A stretch of 64,000 nt of DNA from an uncultured Pelagibacteraceae bacterium (GTDB taxonomy: Bacteria; Pseudomonadota; Alphaproteobacteria; Pelagibacterales; Pelagibacteraceae): NCBI GenBank assembly GCA_902525935.1, contig CABZJA010000002.1, positions 1 through 64,000 on the forward strand. The letters are read 5' to 3'. The notes beneath the pieces are model-generated. The model ran no database searches. It worked only from the letters and a program-made list of their open reading frames with translations, and was not told the DNA's origin. A program made the translations under genes and the position numbers. This document shows positions 43,539 through 53,297 of this stretch, piece by piece (positions within the stretch are counted from its first letter, which is position 1; every line of letters begins with the position of its first letter).

Positions 43539-44603
43539 GTGAAGAAATTATTATTTCTTTTATCATTAATACTATTCTCAACTAATTCATTTAGTAAAAA
43601 TTTTAATTTTAATAAAATTATTGAATTAGAAGCACCTTGGGGTTCGTCATTCGTTAATGATAACGAAATGATTGTTACCGAGAAAGGTGGCAAAATAAAA
43701 TTTGTTAATATTTCTACAAGAGAGATAAATGAAATTGGTCATAATTTAAATTTTATAGAATATGGACAGGGAGGATTATTAGATATTCTGTATCATGAAG
43801 ATTACATTTACGTCTCATACACAGAAAATAGAAATAATTGGAAGACTAGTACTTCAATTGCACGTGCAAAATTTAATAAAAATAAATTAAATTTTAAAAA
43901 TATTTTTCAAGCCAATCCACCAATTGACTCGCCTTATCATTTTGGTTCAAGACTGGCAATTAAAGACAATTATTTATTTGCTTCTGCAGGTGAAAGAGGT
44001 GGGGGAATGATTGCTCAAGATGGAAATAAACATCCAGGAAGTATAATTAGAATTTATCTAAATGGTGGCATTCCAAAAGACAATCCTCGTTTTGAGGGGA
44101 AATCAGACTGGCTACCTGAAATATATCAAATTGGTGTAAGAAATCCTCAAGGTTTAACTTTATCACCTTTTGATGGAAAAATTTATATGAGCAATCATGG
44201 CGCTAAAGGAGGCGATTGGTTTGGTGAAGCAAAGAAAGGTGAAAATTATGGTTGGAAAATTCTTGGATGGGGTGGCACAAATTATTCAGGTATACCAATA
44301 GGGCCAAAATGGAAACCTGGCTTTACAAAAGCCATTCAATATTGGGTTCCATCTATAGCCACAAGTGCAATCACAATTTACAAAGGGAATGAATTTAAAG
44401 AATGGAATGGTCATGCATTAATTACTTCTCTTAAAGATAAGTCTTTAAGAAAATTAGAGTTTAATGATTTATCAGATGTAAAAGAGGAAATAATATTTAA
44501 AGATAAAATTGGAAGAATCAGAGACATACAAATTCATCCTATAAACGGTAAACTATATTTTTTAAATCAAAATGGATTGTGGTTGATGGAAAACTCTAGT
44601 TAG
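43539..44603 (+). CDS. PQQ-dependent sugar dehydrogenase family (soluble GDH/YliI-like), periplasmic
   Basis: 354 residues from the GTG at 43539, chosen because it gives a clean signal peptide (MKKLLFLLSLILFSTNSFS); the frame is open 12 codons further but that part lies inside the SDR gene. Six-bladed propeller with VRNPQGLTLSPFDGKIYMSN, GAKGGDWFGEAKKGENYGW and GTNYSGIPIG, typical of aldose sugar dehydrogenases/Asd. Oxidises sugars in the periplasm if PQQ is available. Overlaps the convergent MBL gene by 8 bases. Confidence 0.9.
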   Translation: MKKLLFLLSLILFSTNSFSKNFNFNKIIELEAPWGSSFVNDNEMIVTEKGGKIKFVNISTREINEIGHNLNFIEYGQGGLLDILYHEDYIYVSYTENRNNWKTSTSIARAKFNKNKLNFKNIFQANPPIDSPYHFGSRLAIKDNYLFASAGERGGGMIAQDGNKHPGSIIRIYLNGGIPKDNPRFEGKSDWLPEIYQIGVRNPQGLTLSPFDGKIYMSNHGAKGGDWFGEAKKGENYGWKILGWGGTNYSGIPIGPKWKPGFTKAIQYWVPSIATSAITIYKGNEFKEWNGHALITSLKDKSLRKLEFNDLSDVKEEIIFKDKIGRIRDIQIHPINGKLYFLNQNGLWLMENSS

Positions 44604-45597
44604 TATCAAAAAGTTCTTTAAATAATTTAAACTCACCAATTTTAAAAATAATTGCATCATCTTTTTTAAATCCAAATCTTTCTGCATTTTGCTTAAACCT
44701 TAAAGGGGGCTCTAATATTGGCTCAAGTGATAAAACAAAAGTTCCCCAATGCATTCCAATTACTTTTTTACTTTTTAAATCTTTAGCTAGTCCAAGGGCT
44801 TCTTCAGGGTTAGTGTGGTAAGCAGAAGAATCTTTAATTGAAGCCATAGGATAAAAATTATATGCACCAATATTAATAAATGTTAAATCAATTGGACCAT
44901 ACTTATCTCCCAATTCTTTATATATTTTTCCAACTCCAGTATCACATGAAAATAATATTTTTTTTCCTTTGTATTCAATCAAATAGCTACCCCATAAAGT
45001 TTTGTTAGTATCCGTTAAACTCCTTTTTGACCAGTGAACTGAAGGCAAAAAAGTAATATTTAAATTCTGATTTATTCTTATTTGATCATACCAATCCATT
45101 TCATTTACATCTTTAAATCTATTAATTTTAAAATATTTTCTCAGTCCTAAAGGTACCAAAACTTTAGAATCTTTATAAGGAAATCTCATTATTGTTTTCA
45201 TGTCTTGATGATCATAGTGATTGTGAGTTAGTAGAAAAATATCTGTTCTTGGTATCTCATTAAGTTTTAATGCTGGTTCGGTAAATCTCTTTGGCCCAAA
45301 AAATAAAGGTCCTGCATTTTTTGAAAAAACTGGATCTGTTATTATTGTTATTTCCCCTAATTTTATTAAAAATGTTGCATGACCTATCCATGCTACATAA
45401 TCTTCTTTTTGAAAATTATTTAAATCCAATAAAGCTTTTTCTTTCTTAATAATATTACTTTCAGGAAAAGTCATATCTAATTTTTTTTTTTCTTTATTAA
45501 ATACCTTAAACGACCAATTGAAATTCATATCAATCACCTTTGATCCTTCAGGATTGCGAAATGTGCCATTTGCTAAATGATGATATTTTTTTTTCAT
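44596..45597 (-). CDS. MBL-fold metal-dependent hydrolase (NAPE-PLD/UlaG-like)
   Basis: 333 residues. Metallo-beta-lactamase fold: THNHYDHQDM (HxHxDH), downstream His in SVHWSKRS, Asp in FSCDTGVG and terminal His in IGMHWGTF. Residues WIGHATFLIKLGEITIITDP and PLFFGPKRF are typical of the NAPE-phospholipase-D-like group. Cytoplasmic, substrate unknown. Follows tesA in the same direction by 6 bases. Confidence 0.9.
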   Translation of the reverse strand: MKKKYHHLANGTFRNPEGSKVIDMNFNWSFKVFNKEKKKLDMTFPESNIIKKEKALLDLNNFQKEDYVAWIGHATFLIKLGEITIITDPVFSKNAGPLFFGPKRFTEPALKLNEIPRTDIFLLTHNHYDHQDMKTIMRFPYKDSKVLVPLGLRKYFKINRFKDVNEMDWYDQIRINQNLNITFLPSVHWSKRSLTDTNKTLWGSYLIEYKGKKILFSCDTGVGKIYKELGDKYGPIDLTFINIGAYNFYPMASIKDSSAYHTNPEEALGLAKDLKSKKVIGMHWGTFVLSLEPILEPPLRFKQNAERFGFKKDDAIIFKIGEFKLFKELFDTN

Positions 45598-45603
45598 ATC
45601 CGA

Positions 45604-46212
45604 TTAATAATTTTTTAAAATAATATCTTGAATTGTATTACTTATAACTATTGTTCCAGCTTTGTTAGGGTGTATTCCATCTTGTTGATTTAGATTTGGA
45701 TCAAGAGCAACACCCTCTAACAAAAATGGAATTAGAGGTAAATTATATTTTTTTGACAATTTAGGATAAATAGCATCAAAATTTTTTTTATATTTAGTTC
45801 CATGTGTTGTTGGTGCAACCATACCAGCTATTATAATTTTTATTTTTTTACTATTAGCAATATTAATTATTCCCTCTAAATTTCTTTCAGTTTCGTCTGG
45901 TTGAATTCCTCTAAGCATATCATTTGCCCCAAGACCAAGGATGATTAAATCAATACCAGGTTCTGATAAACTCCATTCTGCTCTATTCAATCCACCAGAA
46001 GAAGTACTTCCTGACACACTTCCATTTATTACCTTAATATTTAAACCACTCCTAACGAGATTATTTTCTAAAACCAAAGATAAGTGTTGTTCTTTAGGTA
46101 GACCATAACCCGCCATTAAACTATCACCGAATAATATAACCTTTTCTATTGCACTTGCATTTATGTGCACTAGAAAGATTAACAATATTTTTATAAATAA
46201 ACTTTTATTCAT
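45604..46212 (-). CDS. tesA: Arylesterase/acyl-CoA thioesterase TesA-like (SGNH hydrolase)
   Basis: 202 residues from the ATG at 46212 (MNKSLFIKILLIFLVHINASA, a signal peptide); longer frames exist but lack this logic. SGNH blocks: FGDSLMAGYGL, SVSGSTSSGG, GLGANDMLRG and DGIHPNKAG supply Ser, Gly, Asn and Asp/His. Periplasmic esterase/thioesterase/lysophospholipase. AAGAAG lies about 7 bases before the start. Its ATG overlaps, on the opposite strand, the ATG of the ABC ATPase gene. Confidence 0.92.
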   Translation of the reverse strand: MNKSLFIKILLIFLVHINASAIEKVILFGDSLMAGYGLPKEQHLSLVLENNLVRSGLNIKVINGSVSGSTSSGGLNRAEWSLSEPGIDLIILGLGANDMLRGIQPDETERNLEGIINIANSKKIKIIIAGMVAPTTHGTKYKKNFDAIYPKLSKKYNLPLIPFLLEGVALDPNLNQQDGIHPNKAGTIVISNTIQDIILKNY

Positions 46213-46876
46213 GAACACACTTCTTAAATTAAAAAAAATAAATCTCAAATACCAAACTGGAAAGGATAATATCAATGTTTTAAAAAATATTGATTTAACT
46301 ATAAAAAAAAAAGAAACTGTGTCTGTGGTTGGAGAAAGTGGGTCAGGAAAAACAAGCTTGATTATGTTAATTGGTGGACTAGAACGTCCAACCTCAGGGA
46401 AAATTATATTTCAAGACAGGGAAATAACAAATCTTAATGAAGACAAAGTATCTGAAATTAGAAAGCAAAATATAGGAATTATATTTCAATCATTCTATTT
46501 AATTCCAAATTATACAGCTGTTGAAAATGTAGCTTTAACACTTGAACTTAATGAATTTAAAAATCCTGAGAAAGAAGCAAAAAGTTTGTTAGATCGATTT
46601 GGTCTAAAACATAGATTCAATAATCTTCCAAGTCAATTATCTGGCGGAGAGCAACAACGTGTGGCGATTGCAAGAGCTATTGCAATGAAACCAGGTTTGA
46701 TTTTAGCTGATGAACCAACTGGTAACCTAGATACCGAAAACTCAATAATGATCTCTGAAATTTTATTTAAATACGTCAAAGAAGAAGGGTCGTCTTTAAT
46801 AATAGTGACACATGATCCAAAATTAGCAGACAAAGCAAAACGAAAAATTAAAATCAAAGATGGAAAAATTAAATAA
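46211..46876 (+). CDS. ABC transporter ATP-binding protein, YbbA/LolD type
   Basis: 221 residues from ATG 46211 (MNTLLKLKKINLKY); the frame extends 16 codons upstream into tesA. Walker A GESGSGKTSL, Q-loop IIFQSF, signature LSGGEQQRVAIARA, Walker B LILADEP, H-loop VTHDPK: complete. With the following FtsX-like permease it matches the E. coli ybbA-ybbP pair, which likewise lies divergent to tesA. Probably acts in envelope lipid or lipoprotein processes, but the substrate is unknown. Confidence 0.92.
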   Translation: MNTLLKLKKINLKYQTGKDNINVLKNIDLTIKKKETVSVVGESGSGKTSLIMLIGGLERPTSGKIIFQDREITNLNEDKVSEIRKQNIGIIFQSFYLIPNYTAVENVALTLELNEFKNPEKEAKSLLDRFGLKHRFNNLPSQLSGGEQQRVAIARAIAMKPGLILADEPTGNLDTENSIMISEILFKYVKEEGSSLIIVTHDPKLADKAKRKIKIKDGKIK

Positions 46877-49397
46877 TTCTTCGAAGTTAAGTTTAATATT
46901 CAAGTATGCTTTAAAGGATTTAAGCAGAAATTATAAAAAAATTTCAAGCATTATTGTAACGCTGTTTATCAGTCTTTTTATTTTAAGTGCCATCTTTACA
47001 ATCGAAGATAGTTTAAAAAAAGAGCTTAACGATAATGCAAAAGTTCTTTTAGGTGGAGATCTTGAAATCGATTATAACCGTAATCAGGGGGATCTTAATT
47101 TAGTCAATAAAGTAAAGGAATTTTCAACTGTCTCACAAATGATAGAGTTCAGTACAATGCTTTCTACGACAGGCAGAGAAAAAAATAAATCATTATTTAC
47201 AAGAATTAAAACAGTTGATGAAAAATATCCGTTATACGGTGAAGTTGTTTATCAGCCGGAAGATGCTTATGAAAGAATACAAAAGGAACCCAAGACAATT
47301 TTGATTAATGAAAGTTTATCAAAAACTTTAAAGATAAAAATAAATGATAAAGTTAAGGTACAAGATCAAAGTTTCATAGTTGTTGGAATTATAAAATCTG
47401 TACCTGATGTCAGTGGGTTTGTAGCTTTTGGAGATTGGGCATTAGCAGGAAAACAAACTTTGGAGATACTAAAATTAAATGGAATTGGTAGTTTTTTAAA
47501 TTATGAATATAAAGTAAAGTTCAAACTAGGTGATGATCCAGAAAAAATAGAAAGTAAGATCAAAGATATTTTCAAAGATGACCAAAAGGTAAAGCTTAGA
47601 TTTCCAGAAAATTCTGCTAGTGGCTTAAAAAGGATAATTAATAATTTTTCCCAATTTCTCTCTTTAGTTTCAATCAGTGCAATGTTGATTGCTGGAATAG
47701 GTATCGCTAATACATTGTTGTCATTTATAAACCAGAATAATATGTCTATAGCTGTAAGAAAAGCTGTAGGATTTTATTCAGGAAATATAAAAACACTTTA
47801 TTATCTTCAATTATTAATATTATTATTTATTATTACTGTAATTTCTTATGGCTCAAGTTTTTTAATTGTACCAATTGCAGATAAATATTTATCTGATGGT
47901 TTGGGATTAAATGTTTATCCAAAATTCTCTTTAATTAATTTTATAAAAATATTTATTGTAGGTTTGTTAGTTCTTATAATTTTTTCAATACCAACAATAA
48001 GTTCAATTGATCAAGTTAAAGCATCAAACCTATTTAGAAATGTATTCCAAAACCTACAATTTTATTATTCAAAAAAGTCAATAATTTTGAGTTTTATCTT
48101 GTTATCATTTTTAGTTTTATTGTTTACACTAGGATCTGAAAGGCCTTCTTATAACTTGGGTTATTTCTTGGCTTTTTTTGTATGTCTAATTGTATTTTTT
48201 TTACTTTCAAAAATTATGATTTATTTACTGAAAAAGTTTAATTTTAGCTCAAATATTTCTTTAAAGGTTTCAATAAAAAATATCACCCAAACAAAAAGTA
48301 TTACTCCTATTACAATTATGTCTTTAGGTTTAGGAGTAACTTTATTATTAACATTAGCTTTAGTTGGAACAAATTTTAAAAGAGAAATTGCAAGATCTAT
48401 TCCAGATATTGCACCTGATTATTTTTTTGTTGGAATTCAAAAGGGTGAAAAGGAAAAATTTGAACAAGGTGTTTACAAAATGGACCCTGATGCGAACATT
48501 GAAATAGTACCCATGGTTTCTTCAGGAATAGTAAAAATTAACGGTGTAAATCCAAATAGCTATATTAAACCAGATAATGATAGTTATTGGGTGATTGGAA
48601 GTGAAAGAAGATCTTCTTGGGTTGAAAATATGCCTAAAGATAATCCAATTTTAAAAGGGGAATGGTGGGATTTATCAAAACCTAACCAACTTCAGATATC
48701 ACTTGATACAAAAGTGGCTAAAGATTTTAATATTGAGTTGGGAGATATTTTTACTTTAAACATTTATGGTCGAGAAATTGATGGAGAAATAGTTAATTTT
48801 AGAGAAGTTGATTATCGTGATCTAAATATTAATTTTGTCATGTTATTTAATCCACAATTTGCAAAAAATATTCCACATGAATATTTGGCAACTGCCAAAT
48901 TTAAAAATCCAGATAGGTTTGAAGAGACAGAAATGTTAGAAGTATTACCCAGTTTATCTATGATAAAAATTGCCGATTACTTGAATAAAGTAACAGCAGT
49001 TTTAAATAAAGTTTTCATAGCTGTAACCCTAATTTCTGGTGTAACAATTGTCATTGGATTGATTGTTATCTCAAGTGCTATAATGGTCCAAGGAAAAGTA
49101 AAAGAGTACCAAAATCTTGTGTTTAAAATTCTAGGTTTTTCTAAAAAAGAAATTATATTTTCCTCTTTAATAGAATTTATTATTATTTTTATGTCTGTAA
49201 TATTAATCGCAATCTTTTTTGCGGTGATTGGTTCAAAATTTATTATTGAGAATATTTTTGAATTAGTATGGCAATTTGATTTTGAGGTTTTAATTTACCT
49301 TGGCGCCTCTATAGGAATTGTGACCTTGATTTTAATTATGCTAACTAATGTTAGATACTTGAGTCCTAAAGTTTACCCTTTAATTAGAAATCAGTAA
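46860..49397 (+). CDS. ABC transporter permease, YbbP-like with two FtsX domains
   Basis: 845 residues. N-terminal helix (IIVTLFISLFILSAIFTIEDS) after a basic start, a large extracytoplasmic MacB-type domain, then FtsX helices with GIGIANTLLSFINQN, a second half beginning SLGLGVTLLLTLALVGTNFK, and a final three-helix FtsX block. The YbbP/duplicated layout fits a mechanotransmission or lipid-linked system rather than simple import. Overlaps the ATPase gene by 17 bases. Confidence 0.92.
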   Translation: MEKLNNSSKLSLIFKYALKDLSRNYKKISSIIVTLFISLFILSAIFTIEDSLKKELNDNAKVLLGGDLEIDYNRNQGDLNLVNKVKEFSTVSQMIEFSTMLSTTGREKNKSLFTRIKTVDEKYPLYGEVVYQPEDAYERIQKEPKTILINESLSKTLKIKINDKVKVQDQSFIVVGIIKSVPDVSGFVAFGDWALAGKQTLEILKLNGIGSFLNYEYKVKFKLGDDPEKIESKIKDIFKDDQKVKLRFPENSASGLKRIINNFSQFLSLVSISAMLIAGIGIANTLLSFINQNNMSIAVRKAVGFYSGNIKTLYYLQLLILLFIITVISYGSSFLIVPIADKYLSDGLGLNVYPKFSLINFIKIFIVGLLVLIIFSIPTISSIDQVKASNLFRNVFQNLQFYYSKKSIILSFILLSFLVLLFTLGSERPSYNLGYFLAFFVCLIVFFLLSKIMIYLLKKFNFSSNISLKVSIKNITQTKSITPITIMSLGLGVTLLLTLALVGTNFKREIARSIPDIAPDYFFVGIQKGEKEKFEQGVYKMDPDANIEIVPMVSSGIVKINGVNPNSYIKPDNDSYWVIGSERRSSWVENMPKDNPILKGEWWDLSKPNQLQISLDTKVAKDFNIELGDIFTLNIYGREIDGEIVNFREVDYRDLNINFVMLFNPQFAKNIPHEYLATAKFKNPDRFEETEMLEVLPSLSMIKIADYLNKVTAVLNKVFIAVTLISGVTIVIGLIVISSAIMVQGKVKEYQNLVFKILGFSKKEIIFSSLIEFIIIFMSVILIAIFFAVIGSKFIIENIFELVWQFDFEVLIYLGASIGIVTLILIMLTNVRYLSPKVYPLIRNQ

Positions 49398-49403
49398 TAA
49401 ATT

Positions 49404-50249
49404 TTATTTATTTGCTCTCTTAAAACACTCAATTGTATTTTTAAGTAAACATGCAATAGTCATAGGTCCAACTCCACCTGGAACTGGAGTTAAAGCTTTT
49501 GCAACTTTTGATACTTCATCAAATGCGACATCGCCAACTAAGCCGTTTTCAGTTTTATTAATTCCAACATCAATAACAATTGCATCTTTTTTCACCCAAT
49601 CACCTTTCACAAGCTCAGGAATTCCAACAGCAGCAACTATAATGTCACCTTTTAAACATTCACCTTTAAGATCATTTGTTTTTGAATGAGTAATTGTAAC
49701 TGTGCAATTTTCTTTCAACAACAACTGTGTCATTGGCTTACCATTTAAATTTGATCTACCAACAATTACAGCCTTTTTACCATTAAGGTTTGGTTCAATT
49801 TTTTTTATTAATAGATAACAACCTAAAGGAGTGCATGGAATAGAACTTTCATAACCTGACGACAGATTACCAACATTCATGGGATGAAATCCATCTACAT
49901 CTTTCTCTGGTATAATTGCCTCTATAACTTTTTGTTTATCAATATGTTTTGGAAGTGGAAGCTGAACTAAAATTCCTGAAACAGAATCGTTCTTGTTAAG
50001 TTCATCAATCTTTTTTAAAACTTCACTTTCTTCAACACTGTCAGGGTATCTAATCACCTCTGATTTAAGACCTACTTCATTAGCAGATTTCTCTTTATTT
50101 CTAACATAAATTTGGCTAGGTGCTAAATCACCAATCAATATTACTGTTAAACCTGGTACTTTATTGTGCTTATCTTTTAATGATAAGACTTCTTTCTTGA
50201 GCTCATCTCTTAGATCAGCGGCAGCTTTTTTCCCGTCAATTAAAATCAT
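49404..50249 (-). CDS. folD: Bifunctional methylenetetrahydrofolate dehydrogenase/cyclohydrolase
   Basis: 281 residues. Catalytic Lys in YVRNKEKSANEVG; QLPLPKHIDKQKVIEAI; DVDGFHPMN; NADP motif GRSNLNGKPMTQLL; PVPGGVGPMTIACLL. Interconverts methylene- and formyl-tetrahydrofolate in one-carbon metabolism. Six bases beyond the convergent ybbP-like gene and 3 after the YggT gene. Confidence 0.97.
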   Translation of the reverse strand: MILIDGKKAAADLRDELKKEVLSLKDKHNKVPGLTVILIGDLAPSQIYVRNKEKSANEVGLKSEVIRYPDSVEESEVLKKIDELNKNDSVSGILVQLPLPKHIDKQKVIEAIIPEKDVDGFHPMNVGNLSSGYESSIPCTPLGCYLLIKKIEPNLNGKKAVIVGRSNLNGKPMTQLLLKENCTVTITHSKTNDLKGECLKGDIIVAAVGIPELVKGDWVKKDAIVIDVGINKTENGLVGDVAFDEVSKVAKALTPVPGGVGPMTIACLLKNTIECFKRANK

Positions 50250-50252
50250 TTA

Positions 50253-50543
50253 TTAAAATATTAGTGGTGCAATGTAGAGCTTCATACACATTTCTATGAA
50301 CCATATCAACAAAAGAAGTACGATAGGTGAAATATCAAAAGCTCCAAGGTTAGGTAAAAATCTTCTAATTCTCATTAAAATTGGTTCTGTCATTTTGTAA
50401 GTGAAATCTAATATTAAGTATACAAACCGATTACTTGTATTTAACACATTAAAAGCAACTAACCAACTTATGACTACATTAGCAATGACAACATATGAAT
50501 AAAGTTTCAAAATTTGAAGTGCTAAATAAAATATAGCGATCAT
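50253..50543 (-). CDS. YggT family membrane protein
   Basis: 96 residues, two hydrophobic hairpins. Pattern VISWLVAFNVLN, TYKMTEPILMRIRRFLPNLG and FDISPIVLLLLIWFIE are the conserved YggT signature (cytoplasmic-membrane protein linked in other bacteria to osmotic stress or division). Start overlaps the mscS stop by 4 bases. Confidence 0.92.
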   Translation of the reverse strand: MIAIFYLALQILKLYSYVVIANVVISWLVAFNVLNTSNRFVYLILDFTYKMTEPILMRIRRFLPNLGAFDISPIVLLLLIWFIEMCMKLYIAPLIF

Positions 50544-51625
50544 TTTTTTTCAACATAGATGGACTGACTTGGGAATGCAAAAGCAGCTCCCTTACCTTCA
50601 ACAATTTTTTTTATTTCAAGTGCCAAATTTTCTTTTACTTGTAAATAATTAGTCCAACTATTTGTTTTTGTAAAACATCTAACATACATATCAATCGAAC
50701 TATCTGAAAACTTATCTATTCTTACGGCGACTCCTACAGATTGGTCGTAATCGTCACCTTTATTTATATGATGTTCAATCTCATCTCTTATTGTTTTCAA
50801 TTGATCAATTGTAGTGTCATATTGAAGAGTTATTATCCAACTAATAGCCCAGTTAGTCTTTCTTGTGTTATTAATCACTGCATTTTCTGCAAATTGAAAA
50901 TTAGGAATAATAGCCAGTGATTTGTCAAATTTTCTTATAACAGTTGATCTAAATCCAATGTTCTCAACAACCCCTTCGATAACTCCTTCAACTTTAATCC
51001 AATCACCAATTCTAAATCTTTTTTCAACTAAAACTAAAATTCCAGAAATTAAATTTTTAAATAAATCCTGAGCGCCCAATGCTACTGCTACTCCAAATAA
51101 ACCTAAACCTGCTATTATTGGTCCAATTTTAATTCCCCATAACTCAAGAACAGCAGCTGTTCCTAAAATAAAAATTAAAATTTTAAGAGACTTTATAATC
51201 CAGCCTATTAATTCTTTTGTCAGGACTTTATCTAATCCACTTAAAATATAAGATATTGGCTCAATTATCTGATGTATTATCCAAAATATTAAAATTGTTA
51301 TTAAAGTTCTGTTAACGTTATCTATAAAACCTCTAGTCTCATTATCAAATGACATATAGTAACTGGCAAAAAATACACCAAGAACAATTGGAAGAAACCT
51401 TGCAGGACCTTCCATAGATTTTACAAAAGTATCATCTAATTTATTAGTTGTCCTTTTTGAAATTAATTCTAATTTTTTTATTACAAGTTTGCTAATTAGA
51501 CCTCTAAATATTAAAAATAATACAAATATTCCAAGACCTACTATTATCTGAAAAAAATCTACCCCAAGAATTCCCTGCTTCCAAACAGATAAAAATAACT
51601 CATTTAGTTTATTTAAAACGTCCAT
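50540..51625 (-). CDS. Small-conductance mechanosensitive channel family protein (MscS)
   Basis: 361 residues. Several N-terminal helices, then the pore-lining TM3 and first beta-domain element: GLGLFGVAVALGAQDLFKNL and EKRFRIGDWIKVEGVIEG. Longer than E. coli MscS (286) by extra N-terminal helices. Releases solutes on hypo-osmotic shock. The pairing with YggT downstream fits an osmotic role. Confidence 0.93.
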   Translation of the reverse strand: MDVLNKLNELFLSVWKQGILGVDFFQIIVGLGIFVLFLIFRGLISKLVIKKLELISKRTTNKLDDTFVKSMEGPARFLPIVLGVFFASYYMSFDNETRGFIDNVNRTLITILIFWIIHQIIEPISYILSGLDKVLTKELIGWIIKSLKILIFILGTAAVLELWGIKIGPIIAGLGLFGVAVALGAQDLFKNLISGILVLVEKRFRIGDWIKVEGVIEGVVENIGFRSTVIRKFDKSLAIIPNFQFAENAVINNTRKTNWAISWIITLQYDTTIDQLKTIRDEIEHHINKGDDYDQSVGVAVRIDKFSDSSIDMYVRCFTKTNSWTNYLQVKENLALEIKKIVEGKGAAFAFPSQSIYVEKK

Positions 51626-51627
51626 TT

Positions 51628-52326
51628 TTAGATTTTATATAGCAAAAACTCCTCTTCACCAGGATTAAAAAGAAAAATTTTTTTCCATTTTATATCATTC
51701 AATGCTGATGATGCTTTTTCGCCTATACACATTAGGTTAGTTTCCATCCAAATATTATCTAAATTATATTTTTTAATTAACTTAAAAAATGTCTTCGCAC
51801 TATTTTCGGAATATATATAAACAATTTCTGGCACAGAAGATTTGATATCTCTAAGAAAGTCATTACTTAAATTTTCATTGGGTATTGCAGTATAATTTAT
51901 AATTCTCTTGATAACATAGTTTTCTGAAATTAAGTCTTGATCAAGATTATAAGAAACAATTTCTCCACTAATGTAGGCCATTGGTCCGATCTTTGGGTCA
52001 AAGTTTTGTAAAATTAATTCTTTTAGATTATTTACATTACCTTCAGCGCAGAAAATATTTTGAAAGCCTACTTCTTTTGCCTTTCTTTCTGTTACAAGAC
52101 CAACACAAAAACAAATTATTTTTTTGTCTATTTTTGAAATATTTAAATTTTTTAAAGAATTAGCGCTCGTGAAAATGACACCTTTGAATTGGTTAAAATC
52201 TATTTCTTGTGTTTCTATTTTTTTTATTTGTAATAAGGGTAGATGAGAAACTTTATGTTTCATCGAGGTAAATTTTAAAATTAATTCTTTGCTATCATCT
52301 AATGGTCTTGTTAATAAAATATGCAT
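51628..52326 (-). CDS. hemD: Uroporphyrinogen-III synthase
   Basis: 232 residues. Sequence is divergent, as is usual for HemD: ILLTRPLDDSKEL at the N-terminus, FTSANSLKNL, CVGLVTERKAKEVGF and YIYSENSAKTFFKLI. Assignment is supported strongly by its position one base after hemC. Closes hydroxymethylbilane to uroporphyrinogen III in tetrapyrrole synthesis. Confidence 0.9.
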   Translation of the reverse strand: MHILLTRPLDDSKELILKFTSMKHKVSHLPLLQIKKIETQEIDFNQFKGVIFTSANSLKNLNISKIDKKIICFCVGLVTERKAKEVGFQNIFCAEGNVNNLKELILQNFDPKIGPMAYISGEIVSYNLDQDLISENYVIKRIINYTAIPNENLSNDFLRDIKSSVPEIVYIYSENSAKTFFKLIKKYNLDNIWMETNLMCIGEKASSALNDIKWKKIFLFNPGEEEFLLYKI

Positions 52327-52327
52327 T

Positions 52328-53239
52328 TTAGTTTTTATAAGAACCTTTTGATTTTAATTTAAGCTCTTCTCCAACCATTCTACTAGTAGACTCAATATCA
52401 TCTTTTTGAAGACTTTTTTTTATGAAATATCTATTTTTTCCATCGATAGAAAACAATTCGGTCAATAGGTCTACTTTTTTACCATTTGATTTTGCAAATA
52501 CACCTACTGCAGTGTCACAATCTCCTTCAAGAACTTTTAAAACCTCTCTTTCTGCTTTTGCGACTGTTCTTGTTTCTTGATCATTAATGTTTTCAAGTAA
52601 TTTTTTAATTTCATTATCATCTTCTCTACATTGAATTGCTATAATTCCTTGTCCTGCACAAGGTATAAGTTCGTCAACACTAAATTCTTGTGAAATTTTA
52701 TGTTGTAAATTTAAAGCATCTATACCTGCTTTTGAGAGAATTATTGCATCATATTCACCTTTTTCTACTTTTTGAACTCTAGTATCTACATTTCCTCTGA
52801 TAAGTTTATATTTTAAGTTGGGTCTTTTTTTCTTAAGTTGATATTCTCTTCTATAAGATGATGTACCAATAATTGAGTTTGGCTCTAAATCTTCAAATCT
52901 TATATTATTTTTACTTATTAAAATTTCATTAGGTGAATTTCTTTTTAAAAAAATATTAGTTAAAAGATTTTCAGTTTCTTCGGTAGGCATATCTTTAAAA
53001 GCATGTACCGCAATATCTATATTTTTATTTAATAAATCTTTTTCAATTTGTTTTGAAAATAACCCTTTGCCTCCTATTTCAGATAATCTCTCATCTTGCT
53101 TTTGATCTCCTGTTGTTACTATTTTTTTTAATTCGATCTCTTTAGAAAAATATTTTTTTAGTTCTTTTTTCACATTTTCTGAGTAAATCATTGCTAACTT
53201 ACTTCCACGTGTCCCAATTACAAGATTAGCTCTTTTCAT
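52328..53239 (-). CDS. hemC: Hydroxymethylbilane synthase (porphobilinogen deaminase)
   Basis: 303 residues. GTRGSKLAMIYSE, VTTGDQKQDERLSEIGGKGL, HAFKDMPTE, GTSSYRREYQLKK, LIRGNVDTR; the dipyrromethane cofactor Cys is in LEGDCDTAVGV. Makes the linear tetrapyrrole for haem. Divergent from tsaD (58-base gap), an arrangement frequent in alphaproteobacteria. Confidence 0.97.
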   Translation of the reverse strand: MKRANLVIGTRGSKLAMIYSENVKKELKKYFSKEIELKKIVTTGDQKQDERLSEIGGKGLFSKQIEKDLLNKNIDIAVHAFKDMPTEETENLLTNIFLKRNSPNEILISKNNIRFEDLEPNSIIGTSSYRREYQLKKKRPNLKYKLIRGNVDTRVQKVEKGEYDAIILSKAGIDALNLQHKISQEFSVDELIPCAGQGIIAIQCREDDNEIKKLLENINDQETRTVAKAEREVLKVLEGDCDTAVGVFAKSNGKKVDLLTELFSIDGKNRYFIKKSLQKDDIESTSRMVGEELKLKSKGSYKN

Positions 53240-53297
53240 AAAAGTTATTTTTATTACATTCTTATAGATTAATTGTATTAATTAAAAAAAATATTTT

